From contig NZ_CAMJVP010000064.1 of assembly GCF_946221465.1 (NCBI RefSeq), positions 1 through 14,077 on the forward strand: a stretch of 14,077 bases of DNA, written 5' to 3'. Under the pieces are notes generated by a model. That model searched no databases and was not told the origin of the DNA. It saw only the letters and a list, made by a program, of their open reading frames with translations. This document shows, in pieces, positions 5,855-13,431 of the stretch (within the stretch, counting starts at the first letter, position 1; each line of letters starts with the position of its first letter). A program made the position numbers and the translations under genes. The stretch comes from an uncultured Aeromicrobium sp. (GTDB lineage: Bacteria; Actinomycetota; Actinomycetes; Propionibacteriales; Nocardioidaceae).

Positions 5855-6855
5855 GACGCGCCTCCGGGCCGCCGCCCCGAGTCACGTCGCGAGACATGGT
5901 GTGTGGTGCGCCGCAGCCGATGGGTGTGCAACGAAGGCCGTTCACCGGCCCTTCGCATCGTCTCGCCGAGATCCTCACCCACTCGGCGGGCCGCTACCCC
6001 GATGCTGGCGGTGATGCCCGCCTCGCGCAATCGCCGCCGCAGACGGACGGCCAATGCCGTGGCACCTCGCAGATCGGTCTCCACCGTGAGAACGGCGAAG
6101 CGGGTGGCGCCGATGCGGGCCGGCACATCGCAGTCGTGGCAGACGTCGCTCACCAGCGCGGCGATCGCCTTCCAGGGAGACAGCCCCTCCCGATTCACCA
6201 GGCCGGCGCTGCCGCGCACGTCGACGACCACCAGCGCGGCTTTGCTGCCGAAAAGCCGGCACCGGTTGCTCTCCGCCCGCAGGATCTCGTCGAAGCCGTC
6301 AGCGTTGCGCAGTCCCGTCTCACGATCCCATTCCCCGACCGCAGCGACCACCGGCGAGCCCATCAACGTGGCGAGCATCCTGGCCGCAGTGGAGACCGCC
6401 GGACGCCACCGCTGCAACTCATCGGGATCGTCGACTGTCTGCGCCACGCCGCAGACCATGCCTCGAACCACACCGGTCTCATCCAGGATCGGTGACGCGA
6501 CGTAGGACAGGTGCTGGCGGCCGCTCAGCGGCCGTTCATCGGAGACGGTGGCCGGGACCTCGATCCTGCCCGAGCCGGAGATGAGGACGCGCAAGAGGGC
6601 GTCCTGGGGCCACTGCCCCGCCGCGGCCCACGGCCCCGACCACGCCAGCAGCGACTGCCGGGCCTGCGACATATCCCCGCGGTTTCCGGTCACGAACCAC
6701 AGATCGGCGCGCGGGGCGAGTTGGGACAGCAACTCCACGACGTCCTCCGCCGCGGCGGACACGTCGGGGTAGGGACCCGCGCCCGCGGAGATGTCCCGCC
6801 ACCGGCGGACCGTACGGGACAAGGCGCTGCTCTGGGCGGAAGGAAAATCGTCCAT
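5851..6855 (-). CDS. Protein with N-terminal sensory-like domain and degenerate GGDEF domain
   Basis: This is a 334-residue protein from the ATG at 6855, which has GAGAGG 10 nt upstream. A GTG at 6888 would add 11 residues but has no visible ribosome binding site. Using the longer numbering, residues 40-175 look like a GAF/PAS-type sensor (for example LSYVASPILDETGVVRGMVCGV). Residues 185-302 follow the GGDEF fold: DRETGLRN at the start, ALVVVDVRG for the first metal-binding strand, then RIGATRFAVL where an active diguanylate cyclase has RIGGDEFAVL, and ITASIGVA near the end. The GGDEF signature is therefore GATRF, lacking the key Asp-Glu pair, so c-di-GMP synthesis is unlikely; it may bind nucleotide or partner proteins instead. 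The last 40 residues are Arg-rich. It lies downstream of a GAF-ANTAR gene and is coupled to a small membrane protein. Confidence 0.8.
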   Translation of the reverse strand: MDDFPSAQSSALSRTVRRWRDISAGAGPYPDVSAAAEDVVELLSQLAPRADLWFVTGNRGDMSQARQSLLAWSGPWAAAGQWPQDALLRVLISGSGRIEVPATVSDERPLSGRQHLSYVASPILDETGVVRGMVCGVAQTVDDPDELQRWRPAVSTAARMLATLMGSPVVAAVGEWDRETGLRNADGFDEILRAESNRCRLFGSKAALVVVDVRGSAGLVNREGLSPWKAIAALVSDVCHDCDVPARIGATRFAVLTVETDLRGATALAVRLRRRLREAGITASIGVAARRVGEDLGETMRRAGERPSLHTHRLRRTTHHVSRRDSGRRPGGAS

Positions 6856-6866
6856 CGGACCGGGAC

Positions 6867-6876
6867 CTCTCGAGAG
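6867..6876. repeat. 10-bp palindrome before the GGDEF-like gene
   Basis: CTCTCGAGAG overlaps the GAGAGG Shine-Dalgarno-like sequence of the GGDEF-like gene. Pairing within the palindrome or binding of a protein could affect translation, but the match is short and may be chance. Confidence 0.3.
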
Positions 6877-6956
6877 AACCCTCGGCACCGGGTCGACCGA
6901 CCGTCGAACGCAGGGGGATCAGGCTCCGGCATGAAGACGGGAACCACGCGCGCCCC

Positions 6957-6974
6957 GCCAGGGCAAGTCCTGGC
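6957..6974 (-). other. Hairpin with 6-nt loop downstream of the GAF-ANTAR gene
   Basis: The minus strand reads GCCAGG-ACTTGC-CCTGGC: a perfect 6-bp stem with a hexanucleotide loop. It can be extended by two G-C pairs beyond a G-G mismatch. It lies in the 182-bp gap between the GAF-ANTAR stop and the GGDEF-like start and has no T-run after it. It could be a transcription attenuator or simple terminator. ANTAR proteins bind pairs of hexaloop hairpins, but this loop has A1 without the expected G4 and no clear partner hairpin was found. Confidence 0.4.
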
Positions 6975-7037
6975 CGGTGAGATCATCACGAAGGTGCCGA
7001 GAGTCAGTGACTAGGGCAACGGGGGCGTCTTCCCGTA

Positions 7038-7820
7038 TCAATACAGTAACCCACCGTCGTCGCTTTCGACAGTCCGCCTCCAGTCCTTCGGTGACGGCGC
7101 ATCGGTCTCGGTCAGATCGCCCGCGACGATCACGCCGCGGGCCACCTCACGCAGTTTGCGATGCTGCCTCTCGCTGGCGCGCCGTAACGCGGCGAACGCC
7201 TCATCGGCAGACGTGCCGTGCCGGGTCATGACGACCCCGGTCGCGATGCCGATCTCGCGGTTGCTGCGGACCGCTTCGACGAGCTGGTCGGCGAGGTCGC
7301 GATAGGCGACCGCGTGCGCGACCAGGCTCAGGCCCGCCGCGACGGCGGCCACACGATCGCGTGCCTGCTCGTCGAAGGCGTCGCGGACGGTGGCGTAGAG
7401 GCTGAGAACGGCACCTTGCTCGGACGGGGTCTGCAGACCCACACACAGCGCCGAGCCGATGCCCGCCTCGGCGAGCGGCCCGGTCACGTCGGGCCATCGA
7501 CGGTCGGCGGCGATATCGGGGACGTACAGCATCGTCGACTGCTCCAGCGCGTCGATGGTCGGCCCCTCTCCTCGTTCGTGCTCGAGCCGCGCCGCGAGCT
7601 CGGCCAGCTGCTTTGTCGCGGCGGCGACACGGGCCGGTGCGTTGGGTGACGTCGTCGAGATCGCCGCGGCATCGGCCTCGGGCACCATCTCGTCGAGAAG
7701 TTCGAGCGCCTCGACGAACACCACGGTGTCGTCCTGTCGGGCCGTGACGACCGAGTGGACGAGACCATCGAGGCGCCGAGTGATGGCGGACCAGTCGCGG
7801 TCGCGCCCGTGGATGGTCAA
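7038..7820 (-). CDS. GAF and ANTAR domain transcription antitermination regulator
   Basis: A 260-residue protein. Residues 20-170 form a GAF-like sensor domain, with DIAADRRWPD (102-111) and GIGSALCVGL (120-129), which match the usual GAF strand pattern. Residues 175-235 form an ANTAR domain with the core IGIATGVVMTRHGTSADEAF and a third helix around LREVARGVIVAG. ANTAR proteins bind paired RNA hairpins and prevent transcription termination; GAF-ANTAR proteins are common in actinobacteria. The signal sensed here is unknown. The start is a TTG with GAGGGGG 10 nt upstream; no ATG or GTG fits better. The 53-bp gap to mutM holds an inverted repeat that may be its operator. The degenerate GGDEF gene follows 182 bp downstream and may be a target or partner. 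Confidence 0.92.
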   Translation of the reverse strand: MTIHGRDRDWSAITRRLDGLVHSVVTARQDDTVVFVEALELLDEMVPEADAAAISTTSPNAPARVAAATKQLAELAARLEHERGEGPTIDALEQSTMLYVPDIAADRRWPDVTGPLAEAGIGSALCVGLQTPSEQGAVLSLYATVRDAFDEQARDRVAAVAAGLSLVAHAVAYRDLADQLVEAVRSNREIGIATGVVMTRHGTSADEAFAALRRASERQHRKLREVARGVIVAGDLTETDAPSPKDWRRTVESDDGGLLY

Positions 7821-7847
7821 TGCGATATCACCCCCTCACGCGATGAA

Positions 7848-7867
7848 TGTTGACACAAAGGTCAACA
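7848..7867 (-). promoter_or_regulatory. Inverted repeat in the GAF-ANTAR promoter region (candidate operator)
   Basis: TGTTGAC (7848-7854) and GTCAACA (7861-7867) form perfect 7-bp arms with a 6-bp spacer. A second, overlapping pair, GACAC (7852-7856) and GTGTC (7868-7872), makes an alternative. The site lies 28 bp upstream of the TTG start, just after the mutM stop. On the minus strand it contains TTGACC, a good -35 element, though no convincing -10 box was seen 16-18 bp further on. It could be a repressor site or a weak mutM terminator. Confidence 0.5.
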
Positions 7868-7873
7868 GTGTCG

Positions 7874-8725
7874 TCATGGCCGGGCATTCCGAGGGCGCGG
7901 CTGACAGCGGGGGCACCAGTAGCTGGAGCGATTCATGAACGCGTCACGGCGGATGGGCGTGCCGCACCGGCCGCAGGGCTCCCCCTCGCGGCCGTAGGCC
8001 CGCAAGGAGCGATCGAAGTAGCCGGATTGGCCGTTGACGTTGACGTACAGCGCGTCGAACGAGGTCCCCCCTTCGGCGAGCGCGTCAGTCATGACCGCGC
8101 GGAGGTGACCGAGGAGTGCCTCGACCTCGCGCGCACGCAGGCGGCGGGTATTGCGGGCGTAATGCAGGGGCGTGCGCCACAGGGCTTCGTCGGCGTAGAT
8201 GTTCCCAACTCCAGAGATCAACGTCTGATCCAGGAGCGCACGCTTGACATCGGTCTCGCGGCGGCGCAGGCGGCGCGAGAACTCCGCCGGATCGAAGAGC
8301 GGGTCAAGCGGGTCGAGGGCGATGTGCTCGATCTCCGGCGGCAGCGTCGCCCCGCCCTCGCTGACCGAGAGGCCGCCGAAGATCCGCTGATCGACGAACC
8401 TCAGTTCCATCCCGTCGTCGAGGCCCACACGGACGCGCAGGTGGCGCGGGGGCGGGAGCGAGGGGTCGCTCACCAGGAGCTGCCCGCTCATCCCGAGATG
8501 TCCGAGGAGGGCGTCACCGTCGTCGAGCGGGAGCCACAGGTACTTGCCGCGGCGCCGCGCGGACACGACTCGGCGGCCCGGCAGGCGGGCGGCGAAGTCG
8601 GTGGGGCCAGGGCCGTGACGGCGGACCGAACGGGGGTCGAGGATCTCGACGCCGGTGATGACGCGGCCGACGACATGCGCGGCGAGTCCCCGCCGGACGA
8701 CCTCGACCTCAGGGAGTTCGGGCAT
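7874..8725 (-). CDS. mutM: Formamidopyrimidine-DNA glycosylase (Fpg)
   Basis: This 283-residue protein removes 8-oxoguanine and formamidopyrimidines from DNA and nicks the abasic site. All hallmarks are present. The N-terminus PELPEVE supplies the catalytic proline (P2 after Met removal) and E3. K61 lies in RRRGKYLWL. The helix-two-turn-helix region has [15 protein letters not shown]. The C-terminal zinc finger uses C251, C254, C271 and C274, with lesion-binding R266 in [11 protein letters not shown]. The finger reads SSYW where most Fpg proteins have RSTYW/YC, a mild change. The ATG start is fixed by the need for Pro at position 2. Its first 17 nt overlap the end of rnc in another frame, so the two are probably co-translated. 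Confidence 0.97.
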   Translation of the reverse strand: MPELPEVEVVRRGLAAHVVGRVITGVEILDPRSVRRHGPGPTDFAARLPGRRVVSARRRGKYLWLPLDDGDALLGHLGMSGQLLVSDPSLPPPRHLRVRVGLDDGMELRFVDQRIFGGLSVSEGGATLPPEIEHIALDPLDPLFDPAEFSRRLRRRETDVKRALLDQTLISGVGNIYADEALWRTPLHYARNTRRLRAREVEALLGHLRAVMTDALAEGGTSFDALYVNVNGQSGYFDRSLRAYGREGEPCGRCGTPIRRDAFMNRSSYWCPRCQPRPRNARP

Positions 8726-9452
8726 CCGCGAGTTCGCCGTTGATCGCCCTCCAGGCCACCTCGGCGACCATCTGCTCGGCTTCCTTCTTCGAGCGGCCCT
8801 CGCCGCCCTCGAAGATGCGATCGCCGACGACGACGCGCGCCGTGAACTTCTTGTCGTGGTCCGGTCCGGTGCCCTCGAGCCGATACTCCGGCACGCCCAG
8901 ACCGTGAGTGGCGGCGATCTCCTGCAGGGAGGTCTTCCAGTCCAGCCCGGCGCCCCGGGAAGCGGCCTCGGCGATCACCGGGTCGAAGATGGCGTGAATG
9001 ACGTCGCGGGCCCGGTCGATACCGAACTGCACGAAGACGGCACCGATGACGGCCTCCATCGTGTCCGAGAGGATCGAGGCCTTGTCGCGACCGCCGGTAG
9101 TCTCCTCGCCACGGCCCAGGAGCAGATGCTCGCCGAGCCCGAGCGTACGCGCGACGTCCGCCAGCGCCTTGGCGCTCACGACCGCCGCGCGCAGTTTGGC
9201 GAGCTGGCCTTCGGGGAGTTCGGGATGCTCGCGGAAGATCGACTCGGTGACGACGAGCCCCAACACCGAGTCGCCCAGGAACTCCAGACGCTCGTTGTTG
9301 GGGACGTTGCCGTTCTCATACGAGTACGAGCGATGCGTCAGGGCATGCTGCAAGAGCTCGGGGTCAAGATCGGGGACCCCGAGGACCTCGCGCAGCTCGT
9401 CGGCCACGAAAGCGGGGTCAGAGGACCTGACGCCGCTCGCCGCGCGCGCCAT
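8709..9452 (-). CDS. rnc: Ribonuclease III
   Basis: This enzyme cleaves double-stranded RNA, mainly in rRNA precursor processing and mRNA turnover. With the ATG at 9452 it has 247 residues. The signature [10 protein letters not shown] is at about 53-62, with catalytic E57 and D61; the second acidic pair is in SDTMEA (D130, E133). The C-terminal dsRNA-binding domain runs from about 165 to 238, starting at [14 protein letters not shown] and ending around [13 protein letters not shown]. The start is uncertain: GTG 9470 and ATG 9452 both overlap the end of rpmF, while GTG 9407 lies just after the rpmF stop and fits the short N-terminus of other actinobacterial RNase III proteins. None has a strong ribosome binding site, which suggests coupling to rpmF translation. 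The gene sits in the usual YceD-rpmF-rnc-mutM order. Confidence 0.95.
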   Translation of the reverse strand: MARAASGVRSSDPAFVADELREVLGVPDLDPELLQHALTHRSYSYENGNVPNNERLEFLGDSVLGLVVTESIFREHPELPEGQLAKLRAAVVSAKALADVARTLGLGEHLLLGRGEETTGGRDKASILSDTMEAVIGAVFVQFGIDRARDVIHAIFDPVIAEAASRGAGLDWKTSLQEIAATHGLGVPEYRLEGTGPDHDKKFTARVVVGDRIFEGGEGRSKKEAEQMVAEVAWRAINGELADARTP

Positions 9453-9603
9453 ACTGGCCGCACTCGGCACACGCGCGGTGCGGCACGACCTTGGCGCTGC
9501 AGGCGGGGTTGGCGCAGTCGACGGTCTGAACCGCGGTGGCCTTCCAGGCCGAACGACGGTGACGCGTGTTGCTGCGCGACATCTTCCGCTTGGGGACTGC
9601 CAC
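9418..9603 (-). CDS. rpmF: Large ribosomal subunit protein bL32
   Basis: This is a 61-residue ribosomal protein with the standard bL32 N-terminus ([19 protein letters not shown]). It is the zinc-binding form, with four cysteines (C30, C35, C45, C48) in CANPAC and [10 protein letters not shown]. Many actinobacteria carry both a zinc and a zinc-free copy; only this one is in the window. The GTG at 9603 gives the correct conserved N-terminus and has GAGGAG 5 nt upstream. That Shine-Dalgarno sequence is formed by the last two Glu codons of the upstream YceD gene. The frame is open further upstream, but the extra residues are not part of L32. Confidence 0.97.
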   Translation of the reverse strand: MAVPKRKMSRSNTRHRRSAWKATAVQTVDCANPACSAKVVPHRACAECGQYGARGERRQVL

Positions 9604-9605
9604 GA

Positions 9606-10130
9606 TTACTCCTCGTTGTGCTCGGTCAGTTGGGTCAGCGCCGCCCACCGGGGGTCGATCGCGTCACCGTGTGTGTGGTCTGGATCGTCCGCGAGCCGCG
9701 CCCCGCATGCAGGGCACAGTCCCGGGCAGTCCGGATCACACAACGGGTTCTGCGGCAGTGCGAGCACCACCGCGTCCCGCAGGACGGGCTCGAGGTCGAG
9801 CGAGTCTCCCTCGAGAGCCAGCTCGTCCTCCCCCGGGTCGTCGTAGACGTACAGCTCCTGGAACTCGACATCGAGATCATCCTCGACACGTTCCAGGCAC
9901 CGTACGCATTCGCCGACCGTGTGGGCGGACGCCGTGCCGGTGGCCAGGACACCGTCCATCACCGCTTCGAGCCGAAGCTCCAGGGCGATGGGCGACCCTT
10001 CCGGGACACCAAGCACGTCGAGGCCGAGATCCGCGGGTGCGTCCATGCTCCGGGCGTACGTCTTCTCGGTTCCGGGGCGGCGCCCCAGCACCTGAGTGTC
10101 GAACACCAGGTCACCCGAAGACACGAACAT
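9606..10130 (-). CDS. YceD/DUF177 family metal-binding protein
   Basis: A 174-residue member of the DUF177 (YceD) family, almost always found just before rpmF and linked in E. coli and plants to 23S rRNA levels or 50S assembly. It has the central CVRC (C75, C78) and the C-terminal signature LALPQNPLCDPDCPGLCPAC, with C131, C135, C139 and C142, followed by a DPRWAAL motif (159-165). The cysteines suggest zinc binding. The ATG at 10130 directly follows GAAGG, too close to act as its ribosome binding site; a GTG two codons later (10124) has AAGGA at a normal 5 nt and may be the true start. The stop lies 2 nt before rpmF, so the two are surely co-transcribed. Confidence 0.93.
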   Translation of the reverse strand: MFVSSGDLVFDTQVLGRRPGTEKTYARSMDAPADLGLDVLGVPEGSPIALELRLEAVMDGVLATGTASAHTVGECVRCLERVEDDLDVEFQELYVYDDPGEDELALEGDSLDLEPVLRDAVVLALPQNPLCDPDCPGLCPACGARLADDPDHTHGDAIDPRWAALTQLTEHNEE

Positions 10131-10179
10131 CCTTCGTCGTCAGCACAGCAGATCACGACCTGCGAACAGGCCGACGTCC

Positions 10180-10185
10180 ATCGTA
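10180..10185 (-). promoter_or_regulatory. Putative -10 element for the YceD-rpmF-rnc-mutM operon
   Basis: TACGAT on the minus strand matches four of six -10 consensus bases. It lies about 50 bp before the YceD start in the 97-bp gap that separates this cluster from coaD. TTGGTG, 19 bp upstream, is a weak -35 candidate. The gap holds no other gene. Confidence 0.4.
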
Positions 10186-10227
10186 ACCCGCCCCACCACA
10201 GCCGCACCAATCGGCCTGGCACGCCGC

Positions 10228-10707
10228 TCACGTGCGCGAGTAGGCCTCCTGCAGGGCCTTGAGCACGTGCGCCGGCACGAGGTCGGTCACATCGCCACCA
10301 TGCTTGGCCACTTCTTTGACGAGGCTCGATGCGAGATAGGCGAACTCCGGACCAGTCGGTATGAACACCGTCTCGATACCGGTGAGGCTGCCGTTCATCT
10401 GCGCCATCTGCAACTCGTAGTCGAAATCGGAGACCGCACGCAGTCCCTTGACGATGGCCTGCACGTCATGATCGCGGCAGTAGTGCACGAGCAACCCGCG
10501 GAAGGAGTCGACGCTGACGTTGTCGAGGTCGGCCACGGCCTCGCGCAGCAGGTCCATGCGCTGCTCGATCGAGAACAGCCCTTTCTTGGACTCGTTGATG
10601 AGCACGGTCACGACGACTTCGTCGAACAGGTGCGCCGCCCGCCGGAAGATGTCGACGTGGCCGTTGGTCACGGGATCGAACGAACCGGGGCAGACCACCT
10701 TCGTCAT
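10228..10707 (-). CDS. coaD: Phosphopantetheine adenylyltransferase
   Basis: This 159-residue enzyme transfers AMP from ATP to 4'-phosphopantetheine to make dephospho-CoA, the fourth of the five coenzyme A synthesis steps. The nucleotide-binding motif GSFDPVTNGH covers residues 8-17, with catalytic H17. LRAVSDFDYELQMAQMN and the C-terminal ASSLVKEVAKHGGDV are family hallmarks and match full-length bacterial CoaD. The ATG at 10707 is preferred over an upstream in-frame start at 10740 because it gives the standard N-terminus. It begins 1 nt after the rsmD stop, and rsmD-coaD is a very common pair. TACGGT (10715-10720), 7 nt before the ATG, could allow a leaderless transcript, but no -35 was seen. 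Confidence 0.97.
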   Translation of the reverse strand: MTKVVCPGSFDPVTNGHVDIFRRAAHLFDEVVVTVLINESKKGLFSIEQRMDLLREAVADLDNVSVDSFRGLLVHYCRDHDVQAIVKGLRAVSDFDYELQMAQMNGSLTGIETVFIPTGPEFAYLASSLVKEVAKHGGDVTDLVPAHVLKALQEAYSRT

Positions 10708-10708
10708 G

Positions 10709-11260
10709 TCAGCGACCGTACCAAAGGTGAGTCTGGCCATAGGCCCTGTCGCGCAGGGCGTCGACCCCCGGGGGCCAGGCCCACGGGTCGCGAGCCGACC
10801 GCTCGACGACGAGCAGGGAGTCCGCGCTGCGCCACGTGCCGACCGTGAGCCGGGAGACCAACTGTTGAAGCTTGGCCGTGTCCAGCGCGTACGGCGGATC
10901 GAGGAAGACGAGGTCGTAGAGCTCGCCGGGAGGCGCGGCCACGAATCGCTCCGCGGTGGTGCGGTGCAGCCGGGCGCGCTGGGCGCCGAGCGCTCGGATG
11001 TTGCGGCTGACCACCCCGGCTGCCTTACCGTTGGCCTCGACGAGATCGGCGTGTTCGGCCCCTCGGGAGAGGGACTCGAGCGCGAGCGCGCCGGAACCGG
11101 CGAACAGATCGAGGACGCGCACCCCCTCCCAGCCGCCGAGCTCTGAGGCGATGGAGGCGAACATCGCCTCGCGAACCCGGTCGGTGGTGGGACGGGTCAT
11201 GGCACCGCTCAGGGTGGTCAGACTCCGGCCGCCCCAGACGCCGGCGATGATCCGGGTCAT
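10709..11260 (-). CDS. rsmD: 16S rRNA (guanine(966)-N(2))-methyltransferase
   Basis: This 183-residue SAM-dependent methyltransferase modifies G966 of 16S rRNA in the small subunit. The N-terminus MTRIIAGVWGGR and TRPTTDRVREAMF (22-34) are typical of RsmD. The SAM-binding motif DLFAGSGALALE spans 51-62 and the catalytic DPPY 121-124. The length matches the family. The ATG overlaps the recG stop (ATGA, 4 nt), and the stop is separated by 1 nt from coaD, so it sits in a tightly coupled recG-rsmD-coaD operon. Confidence 0.96.
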   Translation of the reverse strand: MTRIIAGVWGGRSLTTLSGAMTRPTTDRVREAMFASIASELGGWEGVRVLDLFAGSGALALESLSRGAEHADLVEANGKAAGVVSRNIRALGAQRARLHRTTAERFVAAPPGELYDLVFLDPPYALDTAKLQQLVSRLTVGTWRSADSLLVVERSARDPWAWPPGVDALRDRAYGQTHLWYGR

Positions 11261-13431
11261 GTGCGCTCCAGGTACTCGGCCTGCTGGGTGGACTCCAGCC
11301 GCAGCACCGCACGCCGCAGCGCCGGCAGCGAGTCGAGGTGCGGATCGTCGGCGACGACCTGGTTCGCGACCTCACGCGCCTCGGCGATGACCTTGTCGTG
11401 GGAGACGACCGACAGCAGTTTGAGGCTCGACCGGTGGCCGGACTGACGAGCGCCGAGCACATCTCCCTCGCGGCGCAGCTCGATGTCGAACTCCGCGATC
11501 CGGAACCCGTCGGTGGTCGACGCGACCGCGTCCAGGCGCTCGCGGGCGAGGGTGTCGCCGACGATGCTCGTGACCAGGAGGCAGAGCCCCCGATGGCCGC
11601 CGCGACCGACCCGGCCGCGGAGCTGGTGGAGTTGAGAAAGGCCGAAACGGTCGGCGTCGAGGACGATCATCATCGTGGCGTTGGGGACGTCCACGCCGAC
11701 CTCGATGACGGTGGTGGCGACGAGGACGTCGAGTTCGCCTGCGGCGAAGGCGGCCATCGCGGCGTCCTTCTCCTCGGTGGACATGCGCCCGTGCAGCATG
11801 CCGAGCCGCAGTCCGCGCAGGGGGCCTTCGCGCAGCATCTCGATGACGTCGAGCAGTGCAGCGGGCCGCGGCTGCTCAGACGCGCGAGCCTCGGTTTCCA
11901 TCGTCGCATCGTCCTCGCCGCCGATGCGCGTGGTGACGATGTAGACCTGCCGGCCCTGCGCGACCTCCTCGCGCACCCGTTCCCAGGCTCGGTCGAGCCA
12001 GGCCGGATGCTCTGCCACTGGCACCACCGTCGTCTGGATCTGCTGGCGGCCGGCCGGAAGCTCCGACAGGGTGGACGTTTCCAGGTCCCCGAACACCGTC
12101 ATCGCCACGGTGCGCGGAATCGGGGTGGCCGTCATGACGAGCACGTGCGGCGCCACAGCGGCCCGATCGACCAGAGCGGCACGCTGTTCGACGCCGAAGC
12201 GGTGCTGCTCGTCGATGACCACCAAGCCGAGGTCGGCGAACTCGACCGTGTCCTGCAAGAGCGCGTGGGTGCCCACGACGATGCCCGCCGCGCCCGAGAC
12301 GATGTCGAGAAGGGCCTCCTTCCGCGCTTTCGCGCCCATCGAGCCGGTGAGCAACCGAACCCGGGTAGCGCCCTCGGCCCCGCCGAGCATCCCGCCCGCA
12401 GCCAGATCACCGAGCTGCTCGGTGATGCTGCGGTAGTGCTGCCCGGCGAGCACCTCGGTGGGTGCGAGCAGCGCGGCCTGGCCGCCGTTCTCCACGACGC
12501 GGAGCATGGCGATGAGCGCGACAACGGTCTTACCCGAGCCCACCTCGCCTTGCAGAAGCCGATGCATCGGGCGGGACCGCTCGAGGTCGCGATTGATCGC
12601 ATCGATCACCATGTGCTGCCCGTGAGTCAGCTCGAACGGAAGACGGTCGACGAAGCGGTCGACCAGCCCACCGGGAACCCGCGGCCTCGCGACCGCGGGC
12701 TCGTCGTCGAAGGCGCGCCGACGTCGCGCGAAGATCGTCTGGAGCACGAACGCCTCATCGAAGCGCAGCCGCTGCTGAGCGTTCCACCACTGGCTCCGGC
12801 TGGTCGGCTGGTGAATGTGGCGCAGCGCCATGTCCAGATCCGGCCACCCACGCGACTCGCGCACGTCCACCGGGAGCGGATCCTCAAGCGGGTCGAGCAC
12901 CGCCAGCACGGTGGCCACAGTGTTCTCCAGTTCCCAGGAGGCGATCGTGGAGGTGGCCGAGTACACCGGGATGATGCCGCGCGTGTACCCGCTGCCGGCG
13001 TCGGTGAGCGAGCCACCGTCGGGAAGCTTCTTCATGACCGGATGGGTCAGCTGCAGCTGGCCCCGGTACTCGCTCACCACCCCGGCGAACAACTGGAGCG
13101 AGTCCGGTTTGACCGACTTGACCAACCAGCTCTGATTGAAGAACGTGGCGGTCAGTGTCGTCCGCCCGTCGGTGAAACGCACCTGCGTGCGCGTCCTGCG
13201 GGGATTGGACCGCAAGGGGAAGTTCTTCACGTCGACGACCCGCGCGACGAACGTGACGTACCGGCCGGGTTCGAGCTCGGCCAGGGAATCGGCCTGCTCC
13301 AGATCGATGTAGCGCCTCGGATAATGGGTCAGCAGGTCACCAACCGTCTCCATGCCGAAGGCCCGCTGCAGCTTGGTGGCGGAGGTCTTGCCCACCACCG
13401 GACCGAGTCTGCTGTCCAGATCAACCATCAT
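11257..13431 (-). CDS. recG: ATP-dependent DNA helicase RecG
   Basis: This 724-residue superfamily 2 helicase regresses stalled replication forks and processes branched DNA. The N-terminal wedge region includes an OB fold at about 55-130 (YVTFVARVVDV, then TATFFNQSW). Helicase motifs follow in order: Walker A GEVGSGKT (295-302), LLAPTEVLAGQHY (321-333), the DEQH box (407-410), TATPIPRT (434-441), LHGRMS (546-551), VIEVGVDVPNA (575-585) and HQLRGRVGRGG (602-612). The C-terminal tail is complete. The ATG overlaps the stop of the upstream kinase-like gene by 4 nt (ATGA); a second ATG follows directly, so the exact start could be either codon. The length is normal for actinobacterial RecG. Confidence 0.98.
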   Translation of the reverse strand: MMVDLDSRLGPVVGKTSATKLQRAFGMETVGDLLTHYPRRYIDLEQADSLAELEPGRYVTFVARVVDVKNFPLRSNPRRTRTQVRFTDGRTTLTATFFNQSWLVKSVKPDSLQLFAGVVSEYRGQLQLTHPVMKKLPDGGSLTDAGSGYTRGIIPVYSATSTIASWELENTVATVLAVLDPLEDPLPVDVRESRGWPDLDMALRHIHQPTSRSQWWNAQQRLRFDEAFVLQTIFARRRRAFDDEPAVARPRVPGGLVDRFVDRLPFELTHGQHMVIDAINRDLERSRPMHRLLQGEVGSGKTVVALIAMLRVVENGGQAALLAPTEVLAGQHYRSITEQLGDLAAGGMLGGAEGATRVRLLTGSMGAKARKEALLDIVSGAAGIVVGTHALLQDTVEFADLGLVVIDEQHRFGVEQRAALVDRAAVAPHVLVMTATPIPRTVAMTVFGDLETSTLSELPAGRQQIQTTVVPVAEHPAWLDRAWERVREEVAQGRQVYIVTTRIGGEDDATMETEARASEQPRPAALLDVIEMLREGPLRGLRLGMLHGRMSTEEKDAAMAAFAAGELDVLVATTVIEVGVDVPNATMMIVLDADRFGLSQLHQLRGRVGRGGHRGLCLLVTSIVGDTLARERLDAVASTTDGFRIAEFDIELRREGDVLGARQSGHRSSLKLLSVVSHDKVIAEAREVANQVVADDPHLDSLPALRRAVLRLESTQQAEYLERT

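Noticed and set aside
4403..6505. 700-codon plus-strand open frame
   Set aside because: Antisense of dgt, the small membrane protein gene and most of the GGDEF-like gene; no motif and no ribosome binding site.
7002..7012. AGTCAGTGACT dyad after the GAF-ANTAR gene
   Set aside because: A 1-bp centre cannot form a hairpin and the 5-bp arms are short; likely chance.
7855..7880. Plus-strand promoter from the perfect TTGACA at 7850-7855
   Set aside because: No -10 box at 16-18 bp and no plus-strand gene downstream; the hexamer belongs to the inverted repeat.
10219..10235. Possible terminator after coaD (GCACG-N7-CGTGC)
   Set aside because: Only a 5-bp stem, it overlaps the coaD stop and has no T-run; too weak to call.
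8655..10262. 535-codon plus-strand open frame
   Set aside because: Opposite rnc, rpmF and YceD, all of which are certain; low-complexity translation.
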